Shown here piece by piece: positions 43,475 through 53,332 of a DNA stretch of 64,000 bases. Below the pieces are notes generated by a model. It ran no database searches, was not told where the DNA came from, and saw only the letters and a list, made by a program, of their open reading frames with translations. Source of the stretch: Eubacteriales bacterium (lineage in GTDB: Bacteria > Bacillota > Clostridia > Christensenellales > Aristaeellaceae); assembly GCA_028693055.1 (NCBI GenBank), contig JAQUWD010000012.1, forward strand, positions 1 to 64,000, in the 5' to 3' direction. The translations under genes were made by a program, and so were the position numbers. Position 1 is the first letter of the stretch, and each line of letters starts with the position of its first letter.

Positions 43475-43499
43475 ATCCATCAGACAGGAGGGAGAAAAG

Positions 43500-44396
43500 G
43501 TGAAGCAAAGCAAAGGGATGATCGTGGCTTTTCTAGCCCCGGCAGTCGTCGCTTTTCTGATGATGTTCCTTTATCCAGTGACCCGGACGGTCATTATGAG
43601 CTTTTTTCAAGTGGAAAGCGTAACCGCCAAAACAGACGCATGGCAGTTCGCTGGCTTTAATAATTATGTGGAGCTTTGGAATTCCGTTACCTTCCGCGCC
43701 GCTATGAAAAACATCATGCTGATTTGGCTGATCGGCGGTATTGTGGTGCTGTCGCTCAGCCTGCTGTTTGCCGTGGTGCTCAATAGCGGCATCCGTGGCA
43801 AATCCTTTTTCCGCGCGTTGGTCTATATGCCTAATATCATCAGCGCCGTGGCCCTCGCCACCATGTGGAAGCAGTTTGTGTTTGTGAATGCAAACTACGG
43901 CTTGATGAAGGGCATCTGGAAAACCCTTGGGATGGGCAATGTGAACTGGCTGGGAACAGACATGATCTTTTGGGCCATGCTGATCGCCTTTTGCTTTGGC
44001 GCTGTGGGTTATTATATGCTGATCTTTTTAAGCGGCATCGATCGCATCCCCGCTGATTTGTTCGAAGCCGCAACCATAGACGGCGCTAACAAGCCCCGTC
44101 AATTCGTGCATATTACCATGCCGCTGTTGATGGGCACCTTGAAAACCAACCTGACCTTCTGGAGCATTTCCACCATTACCTTCTTTGTGTGGAGCAAGAT
44201 GTTCTCGCCCCTCAACACCGACCTGACCACCGTTACCCCCATGGTGTACATGTACGATATCACCTTTGGCACTCAGGGCAACGTACAGCGCTCCGCAGGC
44301 GGAGGCGCGGCGGTGGGCGTGATTATGGCGCTGATGATTTTGCTTATCTTCATGGCCGTCAACGCGTTGATCCGCGATGATGGGATCGAATATTAA
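43500..44396 (+). CDS. ABC transporter permease 2a (MalF/UgpA-like)
   Basis: A 298-residue permease with six helices (FLAPAVVAFLMMFLYPVTRTVIMSF at the start) and the EAA loop FEAATIDGANKPRQFVHITMPLL. Start is a GTG behind AGGAGGGAGAAAA. The first half of a heterodimeric sugar permease. Confidence 0.93.
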   Translation: MKQSKGMIVAFLAPAVVAFLMMFLYPVTRTVIMSFFQVESVTAKTDAWQFAGFNNYVELWNSVTFRAAMKNIMLIWLIGGIVVLSLSLLFAVVLNSGIRGKSFFRALVYMPNIISAVALATMWKQFVFVNANYGLMKGIWKTLGMGNVNWLGTDMIFWAMLIAFCFGAVGYYMLIFLSGIDRIPADLFEAATIDGANKPRQFVHITMPLLMGTLKTNLTFWSISTITFFVWSKMFSPLNTDLTTVTPMVYMYDITFGTQGNVQRSAGGGAAVGVIMALMILLIFMAVNALIRDDGIEY

Positions 44397-44409
44397 GGGA
44401 GGCAATCGT

Positions 44410-45270
44410 ATGAAAAAGAACGTACAGCCCGTCTCCCTGAAACGGGAGGCAAAACTGCTGCCCGGTTACCTGATCATGCTTTTGTGGCTGGTTTTTACGG
44501 TGGTGCTGCTAGGCTGGATCTTTGCAGCCAGTCTGTCCACCACGCGAGAAATCAACATGGGTAAGGTGCTGGGCTTTGAATCCGGGCTTCACTTTGAAAA
44601 CTACGCCGCAGCGTGGAGCAGCTATAATGTATCCGTGTACTTCATGAACTCGTTTATCTACGCCACCTGCTCCTTGGCGTTTATTATCTTGATTTCCGCT
44701 CCCGCGTCCTATGTGCTGTCTCGGTTCAGCTTTCCCGGCAACAAGCTAATCCGCTCCTGCTTTATCATTGCCATGAGCATCCCGCTGATTATGGTGATTC
44801 TGCCGGTTTTCGGGCTGACCACGCAGCTCAGGCTTAACGGCTCCCGGGTGACGCTGATCATCCTCTATACCTTCTTGAACATTCCTTTTACCACAACGTT
44901 CTTGATGAACTTCTTTTCTTCCTTAAGCCGCACCTATGAGGAAGCGGCTGCCATTGACGGCTGCACCCCCACAAAGACCTTTTGGCTGGTGATGCTGCCC
45001 TTGGCGCAGCCGGGCATTGTGACGGTGGGAATCTTCCTGTTCCTATCGGTATGGAACGAGTATTTTATGGCGTTGATCTTCGCCACCTCCGACCGCCTGC
45101 GCTCCGTGGGCCCCGGCTTGTATATGATGGTGGACACCATGACCCGTACAGGGAAGCTGGGCGGCCTGTTTGCGTCGGTCATCATCGTTTTCCTGCCCAC
45201 CTTCGTGATTTACCTCTTCCTGTCGGAAAAGATCATTGCCGGCGTAACCGGCGGCGGAATCAAGGGGTAA
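44410..45270 (+). CDS. ABC transporter permease 2b (MalG-like)
   Basis: A 286-residue permease with six helices, EAA loop YEEAAAIDGCTPTKTFWLVMLPLAQPG and the MalG-type end SEKIIAGVTGGGIKG. ATG at 44410 follows AAGGGAGG, 13 bp after the stop of permease 2a; an earlier in-frame start would overlap it. Confidence 0.93.
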   Translation: MKKNVQPVSLKREAKLLPGYLIMLLWLVFTVVLLGWIFAASLSTTREINMGKVLGFESGLHFENYAAAWSSYNVSVYFMNSFIYATCSLAFIILISAPASYVLSRFSFPGNKLIRSCFIIAMSIPLIMVILPVFGLTTQLRLNGSRVTLIILYTFLNIPFTTTFLMNFFSSLSRTYEEAAAIDGCTPTKTFWLVMLPLAQPGIVTVGIFLFLSVWNEYFMALIFATSDRLRSVGPGLYMMVDTMTRTGKLGGLFASVIIVFLPTFVIYLFLSEKIIAGVTGGGIKG

Positions 45271-45309
45271 AAAACGTTGCACTCTGGCGCGGATCATTCG
45301 GCGGAAGAA

Positions 45310-45338
45310 TTGACAACCCTGCCGCTATCTGCTATGCT
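45310..45338 (+). promoter_or_regulatory. Promoter of the YARHG protein gene
   Basis: A perfect TTGACA (45310-45315), 17 bp, TATGCT (45333-45338), about 60 bp before the GTG start. The gene is therefore not just a tail of the ABC operon. Confidence 0.65.
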
Positions 45339-45396
45339 TTTGTACAGAAACGCTAAAAAGTCCACAATGTACAAACACGCAAAGGAGAAAGGGGCT

Positions 45397-46332
45397 GTGC
45401 CTTCCATGAGCTTCAAACGAATCACGGCGCTAGCGCTGTGCGCAATGCTGATCTTCGCGTTGGTTCCCTACGCAGGCGCGGATGGGACGGAGGATGATTT
45501 CTACATAATCCCTGACAGCAACACCCGCCTACTGACAGCGGAGGAGCTCTGGGGCTGGCAGTACGAAGCGGTGGGGTATATCTACAACGAAATTTTTGCC
45601 CGTCATGGACGGCTCTTCCGTACGGGACAGAAATACGACGTTTATTTTCGGCAGCGAGATTGGTACCAGCCCAATCCCAACTATCGCTACAGCATGCTCA
45701 ACACAGTGGAAATAGCCAACCAGCAGCTGGCCCATCAGGTGCTACAGGATATGCGGGCGCAGAAAACGCTGAACCTAGGCGGCAAGGCGCTGCCCAATAG
45801 CGCCAGCGAAGCGGGAGCATATTCCGACTTTCTCTTTAGCGCCTATCGGCTGAAGAATGGACAAAAGCTGGACGTTTATACCGGCCCCGGCGCCCATTAC
45901 GCGCGCGCCTCCAATGGCCGAGCTACCCTCAGCACCAACGGCGATGTGAGAATTGCCGGGCTAGAGAACAACTGGGTGCTGGTGGAATACGAAACCAGCG
46001 GCGGCGCCATGCGGGTCGGATATTTTTCCTTATCCCAGCTGAGCGGACGGTTGCAAAACGTCAAGCAATTGGAATTTAATTACGCATCGGCGACCGTTGC
46101 GAGCCGTTGCAGCCTCACGGACGACCCGGATGGACGGCGCGGGGCACTAGCCACGCTGGAAGCCAATCAAACGGTCACGGTACTAGGCGTTTACGAGAGC
46201 AGCGGCAGTCAATGGGCGTATGTGGAAGCGCAAACTGCCATAGGCTTAGTACGGGGGTTTGTTCCCATAGACTGCGTGGGCATTGGCGATGCCGGCTATG
46301 ACTGGGACGACGAGGACAACGCAAACGGGTAA
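45397..46332 (+). CDS. Secreted YARHG-domain protein with two SH3-like domains
   Basis: After a signal peptide (ALALCAMLIFALVPYAGA) comes a YARHG domain (YIYNEIFARHGRLFRTGQKYDVYF...W) and two bacterial SH3-like segments (KLDVYTGPGAHYARASNGRA; VTVLGVYESSGSQWAYVE). YARHG domains occur in extracellular proteins of Firmicutes; their function is unknown, and SH3b domains often bind peptidoglycan. A cell-surface role is likely. GTG at 45397 is 9 bp from AAAGGAG; ATG at 45406 is the alternative. The C-terminus is acidic. Confidence 0.85.
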   Translation: MPSMSFKRITALALCAMLIFALVPYAGADGTEDDFYIIPDSNTRLLTAEELWGWQYEAVGYIYNEIFARHGRLFRTGQKYDVYFRQRDWYQPNPNYRYSMLNTVEIANQQLAHQVLQDMRAQKTLNLGGKALPNSASEAGAYSDFLFSAYRLKNGQKLDVYTGPGAHYARASNGRATLSTNGDVRIAGLENNWVLVEYETSGGAMRVGYFSLSQLSGRLQNVKQLEFNYASATVASRCSLTDDPDGRRGALATLEANQTVTVLGVYESSGSQWAYVEAQTAIGLVRGFVPIDCVGIGDAGYDWDDEDNANG

Positions 46333-46470
46333 GCGCTTGCAAGCTCCTAGCAATGCTAGCTCTCTGGGGAATGATGTGGAGCCTTACGATCAAAGCCCGG
46401 AGCGGCGCATAGGTGAGGTTGCATGGGCGATCAAGCTGCCTGCAATATGGGCAGACGGATTCTTCAAGCA

Positions 46471-46509
46471 AAAAAAGGAGATGGAGCTCGCGGGCTACAT
46501 CTCCTTTTT
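46471..46509. terminator. Bidirectional terminator
   Basis: AAAAAAGGAGAT (46471-46482) pairs with ATCTCCTTTTT (46499-46509) with a GC-rich loop. It serves the YARHG gene on the plus strand and the DUF6259 operon on the minus strand. Confidence 0.85.
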
Positions 46510-46517
46510 AATACCGT

Positions 46518-48575
46518 TCAAATTTCCGAGGCGGCTGCCATTTCGGATAAAACGTTGACCACGGTAACCTTTCCGGTATCATGATTGGTAATCCTGACAG
46601 TGCGGTCGTGAGCGGTAGGATTCCAGAGCGTGACGGCCATGGAGCCGTCCGCCGCCCTCCAGCCCTTTACATAAACATAGGGATTATCTGCTGTGAAGCC
46701 GTCTGTGTCCACAAAGCGGCCTTGCAGCAAATGCTTTGCATACTGATGATATAAAGCGTTTAACTGCTTCAGATAGGCTGTATATGCGGGCAAATCCTTT
46801 AAGCTGCCGCAGCAGCGATAGATGGTCATATCGAACCGAAGACCCAGTAAAAAGCTATACCCAGCCATGGCCCGGTAGTGGTTTTCATCTTCCCCGCACT
46901 CCCGGTTTGTGCTCAAAAGCTCTGGGAAGGTGTAGAGATACATTTCCGTCAGTCGGCTATCGCTGCGCGCCGCGTCAAGATTCTCGGCGCTGATGGGATC
47001 CAGCAATCGCGCATCCGGCTGGGAGTTCGCGCCGTGGCTGATGTCCATGCTTTGTCCGTAGAGATCTACATTGTGCTCCATGAGGATGATTTTATCGTCG
47101 CCGAAGGTTTTCACATAGTCCCGCAAACCGCGATAGTTGGCTGCTTTGCTTTCGTGAGAATGGCTTGGCTTTTGATGGGTGTGGTTCTCCGCATAGCAAA
47201 AATAGGGGAACCATCCTCCGATATCATATAGCACGCCGTCTGCGCCCAAGTCCAAGCACTGCTTTGCCGCCCACTTCATCTTTTCCTGCCATAGCGGAGC
47301 GCCGGGGCAGGCGAGATACATGGGCATAGGCGGATTGCAGATTTTTCGGTAGGTTCCCTCTCCGCAGTAGGTTTCCGCAAAGGGAATTTCCTCCCCCCAG
47401 AGAGAGCGAATCGGAACGCTGTCGCCGCCTTCTTCACGGTAGAAATCGCTTTGGTGATCGATGAGCGCATAGCTTAGGAACATCAGCACCCGTCCGCCCT
47501 TGGCGTGAACGTAGTCGATGCCCTCCTTTAGCTTCTCCGCACCGCCCATTCGCTCATCTGGGAGATAATCCGGCCACATCCGGGCAAAACCGCCTTTTTC
47601 CCAGCCAAGCAGGTACAGCGTATCAAAGCCAGCCGCGGCGGTTTCGTCGTACAATGCGGGGATATCGCTGTAATCCCAGTTCAGCTCGCAGTGATGCTGC
47701 TTTAAAATTACACGCAGCCAGCCGGTCATGTCGCGGCACCAATCCGGCCGCTTTGGTGGGACGTATCCTCCGTATGCTTCCATAAAGGCGCGGTAGAAAC
47801 GGGAGCCCGCGTGCCAGTCCCCTTGATGGGGGAAGCAATCGATGGCTTGCCCCTGCCATTTCTCACCCGCCTTCAGCATGGGGTAACGAATTACGCCGAA
47901 GCATAGCACGTTCTGCTTCGTATCTCTTTGTGCGTGCAGGCATAGCGCTTGACGGGTGGTATCCTCGGAGCCGATATACAGGCCTTCTTCGGTGTTATAC
48001 CAATCGAACCACTGCATGGAGGCCTGCTCGCCTTGATACAACGCGTCCATATCGGTATGAAATTGATCGTGGCGCTCATATTTTCGAAAACCCGCATAGG
48101 TGGATAGATCGTTATAGGCAGGATCGGGTACTCGGATGCCAAGGTCTCTGGGCCAAGCGATAAAATCGTCCTCGTGCCGTCCGGAAAGGGAGCGCACTCC
48201 GGAAATGGGCGTTAGCTGTAGCTCCTGCAGGATCACGGAAGAATCACGGTTTTCAAGCTCCGCCATGACGCGGAGGCCGCGAGGATCCGCTAGAAAACGC
48301 AGCGTTAAGGAGGCGTCGATGATGCGGCCCTCGTCGCCCGTTAGGGCGTCGCAGCGCAGCAGGATTCCCTCTTGATCGACGGTGATCCTTTGCTCCTGCC
48401 GGTCCTGCCACACCACCGCTTCCACCCGCTCCGTACCGGGAATGGAATAGATCAGCTTCCAGATAGGCCCCGGCTGCTCCACAAATTCATGACCTGTGGC
48501 AATATGAAAAAAGGAAGAGTGATATCCCCGTTCGTCCAGCGTGTAGGAAAAAACTTCATTTTTCAGATGAAACAT
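46518..48575 (-). CDS. DUF6259 protein A, probable glycoside hydrolase
   Basis: The 685-residue protein has an N-terminal beta-sandwich (FHLKNEVFSYTLDERG to about 260), a TIM-barrel-like region and a C-terminal beta domain. It fits what I know as DUF6259, distantly like GH36/GH31-type alpha-glycosidases. Comparison with the paralogue at 61271 shows a shared GADGxxxD ending in D451 and a shared Glu, E500 (ILMEHN), candidate nucleophile and acid/base. No signal peptide. Start at ATG 48575 behind GAGG, 11 bp after the GH-A gene stop; the frame also opens at a GTG (48590) overlapping that stop. Last gene of the leftward operon. Substrate unknown. Confidence 0.83.
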   Translation of the reverse strand: MFHLKNEVFSYTLDERGYHSSFFHIATGHEFVEQPGPIWKLIYSIPGTERVEAVVWQDRQEQRITVDQEGILLRCDALTGDEGRIIDASLTLRFLADPRGLRVMAELENRDSSVILQELQLTPISGVRSLSGRHEDDFIAWPRDLGIRVPDPAYNDLSTYAGFRKYERHDQFHTDMDALYQGEQASMQWFDWYNTEEGLYIGSEDTTRQALCLHAQRDTKQNVLCFGVIRYPMLKAGEKWQGQAIDCFPHQGDWHAGSRFYRAFMEAYGGYVPPKRPDWCRDMTGWLRVILKQHHCELNWDYSDIPALYDETAAAGFDTLYLLGWEKGGFARMWPDYLPDERMGGAEKLKEGIDYVHAKGGRVLMFLSYALIDHQSDFYREEGGDSVPIRSLWGEEIPFAETYCGEGTYRKICNPPMPMYLACPGAPLWQEKMKWAAKQCLDLGADGVLYDIGGWFPYFCYAENHTHQKPSHSHESKAANYRGLRDYVKTFGDDKIILMEHNVDLYGQSMDISHGANSQPDARLLDPISAENLDAARSDSRLTEMYLYTFPELLSTNRECGEDENHYRAMAGYSFLLGLRFDMTIYRCCGSLKDLPAYTAYLKQLNALYHQYAKHLLQGRFVDTDGFTADNPYVYVKGWRAADGSMAVTLWNPTAHDRTVRITNHDTGKVTVVNVLSEMAAASEI

Positions 48576-48586
48576 AAAGGAGCGCC

Positions 48587-50014
48587 TCACTTTCTCAATT
48601 GTGCAAACGGGCCGAAGGTGATCAGCAGGGGATAATCCCGCAATGGGACATTCAGCAGCGTAATAACGCCGCGTTCCGCAAGGATGTTTTCCGGGGCAAT
48701 GGCATAAACCGTTCCGTCAAAGGGATCTATCAGATGAACATCCTGCTGTTGACCGATGAAGGTAAGGGTGACGGAGGCTTCCAAATCTACGGTCATGATG
48801 TTTTCTACCTTCCAATAGGCGAAGCAGCGAGCGCCCTCGGGGTTTTCGAAGCCTTGATAGAAAAAGCCTGCGTCAGCCCCCAGCACGTTCATATCCCATC
48901 CGCCGGTACGCGGGTTGGGACGGCACTCGAACTGAACGGGCAAATCCACCTTTCGGATTTCACCGGGAAACAAGGAGCAAAGCGTCTGCATGGCGGTATA
49001 CGCTTGCTTTTGATGATAAACGCCCAGCGGGCGACCCCTATCGTCAAAGGTCTCTCCCAGCAATCCGAAAAAGCCGTACCAGTCCTTTGTCAGCTCGCCT
49101 TCGTCGTTCTGGATGTTTTCAAAGATATCAACGGTGGAGAACCAGCTGGTGAAAAAAACTTCGCTCATCAGATCGATCATGATTTTGCGCAGCAGGAACT
49201 TTGTCTGGCGGCGCTCCGTCCATTGCGCCTTTTTAAGCGCACCTTGAGTGGAATAATCGCTTTGCGCGCCGGTTTCCCCCTGAATGACGCCGATATGCTG
49301 ACCGCCGAAGGCGTCGAGGATCGCCCGAATATTCCGTACGTACTCCAGCACCCCGGTATCCACGTCAAAAACGTACCGATGATAGGTGACGTAGTCTGTC
49401 ACCTCCGCAAGCTCCCGGCTCATGAAGCGATAGAGAAACGGAAGCTCCACGCAGAAGGAGCCGACCAGCACCTTCGCCTGAGGATCCGCCGCCTTGATCA
49501 CCCGGGCGGTGCGAAGGGCAAAGGCTCCGTATTCTTTTGCGTTGGGCTGGGGCCGCCAGCACCACGAGCCGTCGGGCTCGTTCCATATTTCATAGAAATG
49601 AACGCGCCCTTCGAAGTGGCGAACGACGGCGGTTACATAGTGATCCCACGCAACGCGTTCCTCCTCAGTGGAGATCGGCGGTCGTCCAACGGCTCCGGCT
49701 TTGTTGTTGGCGGCTGGGGTGTAAAGCTCGTTGCCATAACAAAGGCACATCCAAGGCTCCGTTCCCAGCGGGAGGAGAGAATCAACGATGCTGTCCAGCC
49801 ACGAAAAATCGTAAACGCCCCTCATGCTTTCCGTCCGGCACCAGCCGGATTGGATGCGAACCCATTTCACGCCCAGCTCGCCAATGGGTTCATAGCAAGC
49901 CGTCGGGTCGTACAGATTTCGGTCCAGCTTTTCCAAGCCGACGCCAATCCGCGAGGAAGCGATCTCCCGGGAATGCTTTGGAGCCACGTGACCAATGGAC
50001 GTCATGCCATACAT
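48587..50014 (-). CDS. Clan GH-A glycoside hydrolase (GH39/GH5-like)
   Basis: The 475-residue protein is a TIM-barrel retaining hydrolase: YEIWNEPDGSW gives acid/base E146, and VIQGETGAQ gives nucleophile E247, the usual Asn-Glu and Glu pair of clan A. Early sequence GVGLEKLDRNLYDP and KWVRIQSGWCRTE (first strand with Arg) fits GH39/GH5 relatives. A C-terminal beta domain follows from about 370. No signal peptide, so it acts on imported oligosaccharides. Start at 50014, with AGGAGG 9 bp ahead; the frame is open far upstream inside the DUF5107 gene but is not coding there. Family number cannot be fixed without a search. Confidence 0.88.
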   Translation of the reverse strand: MYGMTSIGHVAPKHSREIASSRIGVGLEKLDRNLYDPTACYEPIGELGVKWVRIQSGWCRTESMRGVYDFSWLDSIVDSLLPLGTEPWMCLCYGNELYTPAANNKAGAVGRPPISTEEERVAWDHYVTAVVRHFEGRVHFYEIWNEPDGSWCWRPQPNAKEYGAFALRTARVIKAADPQAKVLVGSFCVELPFLYRFMSRELAEVTDYVTYHRYVFDVDTGVLEYVRNIRAILDAFGGQHIGVIQGETGAQSDYSTQGALKKAQWTERRQTKFLLRKIMIDLMSEVFFTSWFSTVDIFENIQNDEGELTKDWYGFFGLLGETFDDRGRPLGVYHQKQAYTAMQTLCSLFPGEIRKVDLPVQFECRPNPRTGGWDMNVLGADAGFFYQGFENPEGARCFAYWKVENIMTVDLEASVTLTFIGQQQDVHLIDPFDGTVYAIAPENILAERGVITLLNVPLRDYPLLITFGPFAQLRK

Positions 50015-50027
50015 AGCGCAATTCCTC

Positions 50028-53000
50028 CTAACACAAGAGAGTTGCATACAGGTTGGTCGGATCGTCTTGCAGGGCTTGTTGGGCCAGTGCGGCGGCGGTT
50101 TTCGCATCACCGGCTGCAAAATCCACCATGGCGCGCTGCCAGCAAACCCCGGCTGCGCGCAGCCGCTTTGCGTCCTCCATATAGGAAATAAAGAAGGGCG
50201 TGGTTTTCCGGTATCCGGGGTCGACGGCAGCGGCGGCTTTTTCCTGCGCCCGCAGATGGGCGGCAAGCAGCTCCTGCGCTTCCGACTCGCGGCTTTGGAG
50301 CTTTCGGGTCATGGCCTGCCAGCAGGGCAGCTCCGGCAGATGCATATCGGTGAAGTAATCCTGCCGAAGGCTCATGATCCAGTTAAGCAGCGCCGCCGCT
50401 TCCTCGCCTCGGCTAAGCTTTTGCAGGCAGACGGCTTCATAGTAGCGATGGGGAACCAGCAGCACATCGTTCCACAGACCGGCTCCCAGATTGTCGGGGA
50501 GGAGCTGCGCCTGACGGAAATGCTCCAGCGCCTTTTCTGCTTCGCCTGCGGCAAGCGCTTTTCGACCCAGCGCGTGATGGGCGAACATATACTGCTCCGC
50601 TACGGCGTGCTCGCTGCCTTCACAGGGGATAAAGCGCTTGCTTAGCATGATTTGGAGGGCCTTTTCATAGTCTCCGGCTAGGTTCAGCGCATGGCAAAGC
50701 TCGATGGTTATGTTTTCTTGAGGATCGTTTTCTTCTATAAGGAACGCCGCGACGTCCTTAGGAGCCTGATGGGTTCGCAGCATCACATAAGCCTTCTCCC
50801 AAATGAGCTGACCGTCGTGGGGGTGAAGCGCCAGCGCTTTGTTCAATAGCGGAAGCGCTTCCTCCCGGCGGTTCAGATGGCTGTAGCGGGCGACGGCCAT
50901 GTTCCGTAGGTATTGGCTGTTCTCTGGCGCAAGTGCAGAAGCCTCCTCCCATAGCGCTTCCGCCTTTTTATATTGTCCGCGATGATATTCTAGACATGCC
51001 AGCAGGTTCCGAGCGTTCGCATCCTTTGGCGACGCGAGCAAAGCCGCGTTCAGCGCCCGATACTCCACTTGACGGGAAGGCCGTGCAATGCCCGTGCCTA
51101 GATGCTCGGCGGCAGATAGCGCCTTCCTATCGCCGGAAAAGTACCAACGGACGTATTCGGTTTGGGCGCATTTTTCAGGCAAACCCTTTAGCAGCTCGGC
51201 GGCGAGGACCTTGCAGCCAAGCTCGGCTAATTCCTCTGCCACATCCAGAAGCGTTTGCCTAGCGTCGCTTTGCAGAGATTCATAGAAGGCGGGAACATGG
51301 CCTTGCTGCAGCGCTCGGCAAACAGGATTTAGCCGGTCGTAGGCCGAAAGGCGGGATAAGGTTTGATTCATTGCTTCAGGCTCGTCAGCTTGGCTAAGGG
51401 CCAGCGCCAGAAGGGCTGTTTCGTTGCGGGAGTGCTCCTCAAGCGCCTGTTGGGCCAAAGCTCCCATCCCGGCGCGATTTCCCCTGCGGCCTTCGATCAT
51501 GGCGGCGCGGGTTAGGGCGCGGCTTCGGCTGTCCTGCGCCCAAGCGGATTGCAGGTACCATTCCCACGCCTCCGCATCCCTGTCCTGTGCTTCCAAAATT
51601 CGGCCGATCACATATTGCAGCTCTCCGCTTTCTGGATGAAAATTGCGGGTGGTAACCTTCTTCCAAGCCTTCATGGCAAAAGCGTAGGCTGATGCTGGGC
51701 GGTAATGCTCCAGCTCAAAGCGGGCCAGCGCTGTCAATGCCGGTACGTATTCAGGATCGCGGCGAAGCGCTTCGCGCCAGTATGCGTCGGGGGAGACGGC
51801 GGGATCCCTGTATTGCTCCACATGTACGCCCATCAGATAGCATTCCTGAGCAGTGGTTAGTTGATCTAGCGTGGGATTGTCCGGGATGGTAGCCGGCATT
51901 TCCTTCACCGTTTGGTCATCGGGCTTTTGATACCGAAGCAGAACGCGGCCATCCTGGGCGCGAAGAACGAAGGACGCATCGTCCTCGCAAAGCTTGACGC
52001 TAAAGCCTCTTTCGGGGGACGCGCTGAAGCATAGCGTTCGTCCGTCCGTTTCCAAAATGGCGTTATCCAGCGCGCAGGTTGCCTGAAGCCGCAGCTCCCC
52101 TTCGTGGACGGAAACGGCTGCCTCGGCGCAGGCGCAAAGGGGCGTGCCGATATCCCCGATGGGGTACCACATTTGGCTGAATTCTTTTCCTTCATAGGGC
52201 ATTAGCCATGCAAAGTCGGGCTGATTGAGGGAGTAAGAGCTGGCCATCAGCTCTGCGTAGGGGCCGTCCGTATCGGTCAGCGCCTTCTCCCAGCTGGAGG
52301 CTAGCTGATTGTAGGCCCATGTAAACATTTTTTTACCCACGGATAGGGTATGATCCGCTACATGAATCACGCCGCAGCGCTTTCCTTCGTCATAGCCGCC
52401 GAAAAAGTCATACTTTGTGGCGGCGCAAAAATACGATGTAGGCTGCTGGGTATTCTTGTGGTAAGAAATATCAATGCCTTCACCCATTCGAATGCCGTTA
52501 TACACGCCGCTGGCGACTGGGTAGCTGGTTACGTTTTTGCGATAGTGGAATTGAACGTAATGTACGTCGGGCGGGAAAACCAATCGATACTGGGGATTGA
52601 CCGGCACCGCCGCGTTCTCCCACCATAGGAAGGAATGGCGGGAGGCGGTGCGGTTGTAGACCTTCATGCGGGTATCAAAGCGCGCTTCTGAGGGCGCAAG
52701 AGAAACGCCCACCATGCCCTTCATCCGGTCCAGCGGCTCATTCTCACTCATCCAGACGGTAACCGTGCCGTTTTCCTGCTCTTCGATGCTCACGTCTACT
52801 GGCATATAGGTGCTGGGCCGATGATGGCAGGGCCAGTTAAACTCGCACCCGCCGGAAATCCAGCTGCCCAGCAGGCCGATAAGCGCCGGCTTTACCACAT
52901 GCTGTTTATAAAAGAAATCGTATCCAGTGCGCTTGTCAAGGGCGGAATAGATACGTCCGCCCAGCTGGGGCATTAGCTCGATGCGCAGATATTCGTTTTC

Positions 53001-53192
53001 CAAGGTGATGATTCGCATGGGGCTTTCCCCTTTATGCTCCCGATCGGTTCGGGTTACGACCTTGCAGGGATAGGGGTTGCCGCTTGAACGCTGGTGAACC
53101 CGATTTTCTGCGAACATGGGCAGCTCCTCGGCCGCTGGGGAAGGATAGGCGGGCATCAGCCGGATTTCGTCTGTAACCGTCACTTTTTGCAT
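50028..53192 (-). CDS. DUF5107-TPR protein
   Basis: This 1054-residue protein has an N-terminal DUF5107 mutarotase-like domain (ITLENEYLRIELMPQLGGRIYSALD, ISGGCEFNWPCHHRPSTYMPVD, LWWENAAVPV, FTWAYNQLASSWEKALTD) and about 600 residues of TPR-like helical repeats (ALNAALLASPKDANARNLLACLEYHRGQYKKAEALWEEA). It shares the domain order with the protein at 35312. It may be an enzyme or a carbohydrate-sensing scaffold; nothing in the sequence fixes a reaction. Start at 53192 follows CAAGGAGATG. First gene of the leftward operon; promoter at 53253-53282. Confidence 0.86.
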   Translation of the reverse strand: MQKVTVTDEIRLMPAYPSPAAEELPMFAENRVHQRSSGNPYPCKVVTRTDREHKGESPMRIITLENEYLRIELMPQLGGRIYSALDKRTGYDFFYKQHVVKPALIGLLGSWISGGCEFNWPCHHRPSTYMPVDVSIEEQENGTVTVWMSENEPLDRMKGMVGVSLAPSEARFDTRMKVYNRTASRHSFLWWENAAVPVNPQYRLVFPPDVHYVQFHYRKNVTSYPVASGVYNGIRMGEGIDISYHKNTQQPTSYFCAATKYDFFGGYDEGKRCGVIHVADHTLSVGKKMFTWAYNQLASSWEKALTDTDGPYAELMASSYSLNQPDFAWLMPYEGKEFSQMWYPIGDIGTPLCACAEAAVSVHEGELRLQATCALDNAILETDGRTLCFSASPERGFSVKLCEDDASFVLRAQDGRVLLRYQKPDDQTVKEMPATIPDNPTLDQLTTAQECYLMGVHVEQYRDPAVSPDAYWREALRRDPEYVPALTALARFELEHYRPASAYAFAMKAWKKVTTRNFHPESGELQYVIGRILEAQDRDAEAWEWYLQSAWAQDSRSRALTRAAMIEGRRGNRAGMGALAQQALEEHSRNETALLALALSQADEPEAMNQTLSRLSAYDRLNPVCRALQQGHVPAFYESLQSDARQTLLDVAEELAELGCKVLAAELLKGLPEKCAQTEYVRWYFSGDRKALSAAEHLGTGIARPSRQVEYRALNAALLASPKDANARNLLACLEYHRGQYKKAEALWEEASALAPENSQYLRNMAVARYSHLNRREEALPLLNKALALHPHDGQLIWEKAYVMLRTHQAPKDVAAFLIEENDPQENITIELCHALNLAGDYEKALQIMLSKRFIPCEGSEHAVAEQYMFAHHALGRKALAAGEAEKALEHFRQAQLLPDNLGAGLWNDVLLVPHRYYEAVCLQKLSRGEEAAALLNWIMSLRQDYFTDMHLPELPCWQAMTRKLQSRESEAQELLAAHLRAQEKAAAAVDPGYRKTTPFFISYMEDAKRLRAAGVCWQRAMVDFAAGDAKTAAALAQQALQDDPTNLYATLLC

Positions 53193-53252
53193 TCAAACAT
53201 CTCCTTGACAGAGTCATCAATTGTAAACGTCGACCTTTTCCTTCTCAAGCCG

Positions 53253-53282
53253 AGTATAGCATTGATACAAAATCTTGAACAA
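53253..53282 (-). promoter_or_regulatory. Promoter of the leftward carbohydrate operon
   Basis: Minus-strand TTGTTC (53282-53277), 18 bp, TATACT (53258-53253), about 60 bp before the DUF5107-TPR start. Confidence 0.6.
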
Positions 53283-53294
53283 TGTCAAAGCTTT

Positions 53295-53307
53295 CGGATT
53301 TATTCCG
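53295..53307. promoter_or_regulatory. Candidate operator 1 (CGGA-N5-TCCG)
   Basis: The palindrome CGGATTTATTCCG lies between the divergent promoters at 53253-53282 and 53333-53361, 12 bp upstream of one -35 and 25 bp upstream of the other. With flanks it reads T-CGGA-N5-TCCG-A. A nearly identical site is at 54536. The position upstream of both -35 boxes suits an activator. Confidence 0.55.
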
Positions 53308-53332
53308 ATATTTTTGATTCCCTTTTGCTTCA

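Noticed and set aside
48599..50191. 530-codon plus-strand open frame
   Set aside because: It lies antisense to the GH-A hydrolase, whose minus-strand protein has clear catalytic motifs. Length is explained by codon composition of the real gene.
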